Below, piece by piece: positions 61,231-64,000 of a DNA stretch of 64,000 bases. The position numbers were made by a program, and so were the translations under genes. Origin of the DNA: an uncultured Elusimicrobia bacterium (lineage in GTDB: Bacteria; Elusimicrobiota; Elusimicrobia; Elusimicrobiales; UBA9959). The stretch is from NCBI GenBank assembly GCA_903867985.1, contig CAIPTO010000082.1:1-64000 (forward strand), read 5' to 3'. The first letter of the stretch is position 1. Each line of letters begins with the position of its first letter. The notes beneath the pieces are model-generated. The model made no database searches. It saw only the letters and a program-made list of their open reading frames with translations, and was not told where the DNA came from.

Positions 61231-63006
61231 ATGAAGTTGTCGGATTATGTCATAGATTTTATCGTAAAAGAAAAGGTCCGCCACGTTTTTGAAATGGTAG
61301 GCGGGGCCATAACCCATCTCCTGGATTCCGTCCACGGACGCAAGGATATAGTCTGCGTCTCCATGCATCATGAGCAGGCGGCGGCCTTCGCCGCTGAAGG
61401 CTACGCGCGCGTCAACGGCCGGCTTGGGGTGGCCATGGCTACCAGCGGCCCCGGCGCTCTTAACATGCTGACGCCCATAGGCAGCTGTTATTTCGACTCC
61501 GTCCCCTGCCTGTTTATAACCGGTCAGGTCAACACTTACGAATACAAATTTAACAGCCCGGTCCGCCAGATCGGTTTTCAGGAAACCGATATAGTCAGCG
61601 TCGCCAGGCCTCTGGTTAAATACGGAGAGATGATCACCGACGCGTCCCGGATACGCTACTGCGTTGAAAAGGCGGTTTTCCTTGCCCGCAGCGGCAGGCC
61701 CGGCCCGGTTCTGCTGGATATACCGATGAATATCCAGCGAGCTGAAATAAATCCCAAAAAACTGAAAGGTTTTTTCGGCACTCCTGAACACCGGCGTCTG
61801 GCAAAAATAAATGCGCCGTCTCAGGCTGTTATCGCAAGGATAGTAAAGTTGATTTCCGCCGCCAAACGCCCGGTGATACTCGCCGGCGGCGGAGTGCGAA
61901 CCTCCGGCGCTGCGGCGGAGCTGGAAATTTTGGTAAAAAAAACCGGTATTCCCGTGGTCACTTCCCTTATGGGTTTGGACTCCTTCGCCCACGATGATCC
62001 GTCGTTTGCGGGCATGATAGGCGCTTACGGCAACCGCTACGCAAACCTGGCCTTGGCCAATTCAGATCTGCTGCTCGTCCTCGGTTCCAGGCTTGATAAC
62101 CGCCAGACCGGCACAAAACCCGCAACTTTCGCGCGCGGCGCCGTTAAGATCCATGTTGATATTGACCCCGTAGAACTTAACGCCAAGGTTAAAACGGACA
62201 TTGCGCTTAATTGCGATGCGCGGGTTTTTATTAAAGCCCTTAATTCCGCGCTAAGCGCCCGGCCGCGTTCGGCGCTTGCGCCCTGGTATAAAGTTATGGA
62301 CGACTGCCGCCTCAGGTATCCGGCGTCCGAAAGCAAAAATCCCGGCGGAGATATTCAGCCCAACAATTTCATGGCGTTTCTGTCAGCCCGCGCTAAAGGC
62401 AGCGACATCGTTTGTCTTGACGTCGGGCAGAATCAGATGTGGGCCGCTCAGTCCTTTAAAGTTAAGAAAGGGCAAAGGATGCTGGTTTCCGGCGGGATGG
62501 GGTCAATGGGTTTTTCGATGCCGGCGGCGATAGGCGCCGTTCTCGCGGCTCCGGGAAAAAGAGCGCTGGTGATCTGCGGCGACGGCGGCATACAGGTGAA
62601 TATCCAGGATATGGACGCTCTTGTGAAACTCCGGCTTCCGGTTAAGATAGTCATAATGAATAACGGCTGTCTTGGCATGGTCAGGCAGTTTCAGGATATA
62701 TACTTCGGGGGCAGACGGCAATCCACGGAGATCGGTTACCATTGCCCCGATATTAAAAAGATCGCAGTCGCTTATGGCGTCAAAGTCTACACCATACGCG
62801 CCATGGGTCAGGCGGGGAAAGTCCTTGATTCCGCCTTAAATTATAACGGGCCGGTTTTGATAGACGTGAAGCTGGGGAAAAATACGACCGTTGACCCTAA
62901 ACTGACCGTTAATTGCCCCATAGAGGATATGTCGCCGCATTTGTCCCCTGAGGTCCTGGAAAAAGAGATGATCGTTAAGGCGGCGCCGGATAAACGGAAA
63001 ATATGA
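61231..63006 (+). CDS. Thiamine-diphosphate enzyme of the acetolactate synthase family, YerE-like
   Basis: A 591-residue ThDP-dependent enzyme. The catalytic Glu is in MHHEQAAAFAAEGYAR (about residue 48), FAD/DHS-like middle domain from about 200, and the ThDP-metal motif GDGGIQVN to MNNG near residues 450-480. Acetolactate synthase itself is unlikely: the gene lies in a sugar cluster, with no regulatory subunit or branched-chain genes. Within a CDP-dideoxyhexose cluster the known relative is YerE of Yersinia, which adds an acetyl group to CDP-4-keto-3,6-dideoxyglucose for yersiniose. The ATG at 61231 has GGAGG upstream. Overlaps the next gene by 4 bases. Confidence 0.85.
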   Translation: MKLSDYVIDFIVKEKVRHVFEMVGGAITHLLDSVHGRKDIVCVSMHHEQAAAFAAEGYARVNGRLGVAMATSGPGALNMLTPIGSCYFDSVPCLFITGQVNTYEYKFNSPVRQIGFQETDIVSVARPLVKYGEMITDASRIRYCVEKAVFLARSGRPGPVLLDIPMNIQRAEINPKKLKGFFGTPEHRRLAKINAPSQAVIARIVKLISAAKRPVILAGGGVRTSGAAAELEILVKKTGIPVVTSLMGLDSFAHDDPSFAGMIGAYGNRYANLALANSDLLLVLGSRLDNRQTGTKPATFARGAVKIHVDIDPVELNAKVKTDIALNCDARVFIKALNSALSARPRSALAPWYKVMDDCRLRYPASESKNPGGDIQPNNFMAFLSARAKGSDIVCLDVGQNQMWAAQSFKVKKGQRMLVSGGMGSMGFSMPAAIGAVLAAPGKRALVICGDGGIQVNIQDMDALVKLRLPVKIVIMNNGCLGMVRQFQDIYFGGRRQSTEIGYHCPDIKKIAVAYGVKVYTIRAMGQAGKVLDSALNYNGPVLIDVKLGKNTTVDPKLTVNCPIEDMSPHLSPEVLEKEMIVKAAPDKRKI

Positions 63007-63926
63007 AAAACAGGATCCTGATAACCGGCGCTTCCGGGTTCATCGGCCGCAATCTTACCGAGCGCCTTTCGGCTAAAGGACAACAGGTGTTCCAGGCGGA
63101 TCTGCCGGGGCTTGATCTTGCCGATGAAGCCGCTGTTATGGCGGCCTTTGATGATTTTTCACCGGAAGTCGTTATACATTGCGCCAATGTAGGCGGTACC
63201 AGAGCTTCCGAGTCTGATAAAGCTGCCGCTGATAAAGCTTTCGCGCTTAACATGCGCATATTTTTTAACCTGGCGCGCTGTCTTAAACCGGGCATGCGCA
63301 TGATCGCCATGGGCAGCGGAGCTGAATATGACAAGCGCCGTCCGCTGCGCAAAGTTCCGGAAAAGGATTTCGACGCTTTTGTTCCTGCAGATGACTACGG
63401 ATACGCCAAGTACCTGATCTCAAAGTACATAGAAAGAACTGACAATATCACCTGCCTGCGAATTTTCGGTCTTTACGGCAAATATGAAGACTATACCTTC
63501 AAGTTCATCTCCAACGCCATCGTTAAAAATCTTCTAGGCCTGCCCATAGTAATAAACCAGAATGTGGTCTTTGATTTCCTATGGATAGAGGATTTTTGTG
63601 AGATAGTCGGACAGCTTATCAATATAAAACCCCGGCACCCGCATTACAATATAACTCCAACCGAGTCAGTGGACCTTGTTTCGCTCGCGGACATGGTGAA
63701 CGCCGCGGGTAAAAAAAAGAGCGAAATCAAGGTTCTTGCACCCGGGCTTAACAGGGAATATACCGGCGATAATACCCGTCTGATCTCCGAACTGCCGGAG
63801 CTCAAATTTACGCCTTATCTGCCGGCCATTAAAAAGCTTTACGCCTACTACAGCGAAAACCTTGAGAAATTGGATCTTGCCGCGGTAAAGGCGGACCCAT
63901 ACCTTAAAAATTGCAAGACGGCATAA
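63003..63926 (+). CDS. NAD(P)-dependent epimerase/reductase of the SDR family
   Basis: A 307-residue extended SDR protein. It has ITGASGFIGRNLTERL (nucleotide binding), VIHCANVGGTRASES, MGSGAEYDKR (catalytic Ser region) and DDYGYAKYLISKYI (Tyr and Lys). The gene overlaps the ThDP enzyme by 4 bases, so the two probably act in sequence. If the upstream enzyme is YerE-like, this one may be the YerF-like reductase of the added acetyl group; other roles such as an epimerase remain possible. Confidence 0.88.
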   Translation: MKNRILITGASGFIGRNLTERLSAKGQQVFQADLPGLDLADEAAVMAAFDDFSPEVVIHCANVGGTRASESDKAAADKAFALNMRIFFNLARCLKPGMRMIAMGSGAEYDKRRPLRKVPEKDFDAFVPADDYGYAKYLISKYIERTDNITCLRIFGLYGKYEDYTFKFISNAIVKNLLGLPIVINQNVVFDFLWIEDFCEIVGQLINIKPRHPHYNITPTESVDLVSLADMVNAAGKKKSEIKVLAPGLNREYTGDNTRLISELPELKFTPYLPAIKKLYAYYSENLEKLDLAAVKADPYLKNCKTA

Positions 63927-63927
63927 T

Positions 63928-64000
63928 ATGACAAATAGCAAACCCCGCGTATTTTTAACCGGCGGTTCGGGAATGGTCGGGCACAATATCCTGGAACATC
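63928..64000 (+). CDS. NAD-dependent epimerase/dehydratase, N-terminal fragment cut by window end
   Basis: Only the first 24 codons are inside the window. MTNSKPRVFLTGGSGMVGHN begins with the Rossmann motif GGSGMVG of an extended SDR enzyme. It starts one base after the preceding stop, so it belongs to the same operon. Its exact reaction cannot be told. Confidence 0.7.
   Translation, partial: MTNSKPRVFLTGGSGMVGHNILEH

Noticed and set aside
61231-63006. Biosynthetic acetolactate synthase (ilvB)
   Set aside because: No small subunit, no branched-chain amino acid genes, and the context is a nucleotide-sugar operon.

Overview
The window reads as chromosomal DNA of a Gram-negative bacterium. The grounds are lipoprotein signal peptidase, lipobox proteins, a TolQ/TolR/TolR/TonB operon, a PorV-like outer-membrane barrel and three nucleotide-sugar pathways for surface polysaccharide. 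No rRNA or other marker settles the phylum. The mix (bactofilin, PorV-like barrel, FlgD/T9SS-like C-terminal domain, giant secreted repeat protein, many intergenic word repeats) would fit Elusimicrobiota or a nearby candidate lineage; this is inference.

Layout. 270-5804: cell-envelope genes (anchored unknown protein, M23 peptidase, bactofilin, SurA-N-like protein, ABC ATPase and permease), then a polysaccharide deacetylase and tRNA-Leu(CAA). 6963-10115 (minus strand): AI-2E-type permease, cyclic-nucleotide-binding protein, small membrane protein and two receiver-type regulators. 10306-13165: MotA-like, coiled-coil and MotB-like proteins in one operon, with no flagellar genes. 13314-23578: ileS, lspA, TPR lipoprotein, large GT-C-like membrane protein, peptidase-MA-like lipoprotein, copper-type P-ATPase and queF. 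23691-26245: two-component cluster, followed by three TCTTGA boxes at 11-bp spacing in front of a secreted protein gene. 26437-36861: secreted/outer-membrane block (C-terminal-domain protein, PorV-like barrel, TPR protein, 1796-residue repeat protein, DUF1566-like protein). 37025-46254: tRNA-Val(GAC), thrS lacking a TGS domain, a 1099-residue TPR protein and the Tol/Ton-like motor operon. 46362 to the end: nucleotide-sugar cluster with dTDP-rhamnose genes (rmlA, C, D, B), GDP-mannose/fucose genes (manC, gmd, fcl), CDP-3,6-dideoxyhexose genes (rfbF, G, H), and a thiamine-diphosphate enzyme plus reductase that suggest a yersiniose-like branched sugar.

The most unusual signal is a class of short-word palindromic elements in many gaps between genes and inside coding sequences. 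They are head-to-tail copies of a 7-, 8- or 16-base word on one strand, usually followed by the complementary words. One encloses a four-helix-bundle (23S rRNA intervening-sequence family) gene at 56761-57244. A gene-less relative sharing its outer 26 bases lies at 20774-20916. Octamer versions sit in frame inside rfbG (once) and rfbH (twice), adding Ser/Pro/Leu/Gln-rich peptides to otherwise normal enzymes. In those genes every octamer whose last three bases fall on a codon reads CAA, CAG or CTG and never TAA. This looks like an undescribed repeat/four-helix-bundle system able to insert into genes without breaking them.
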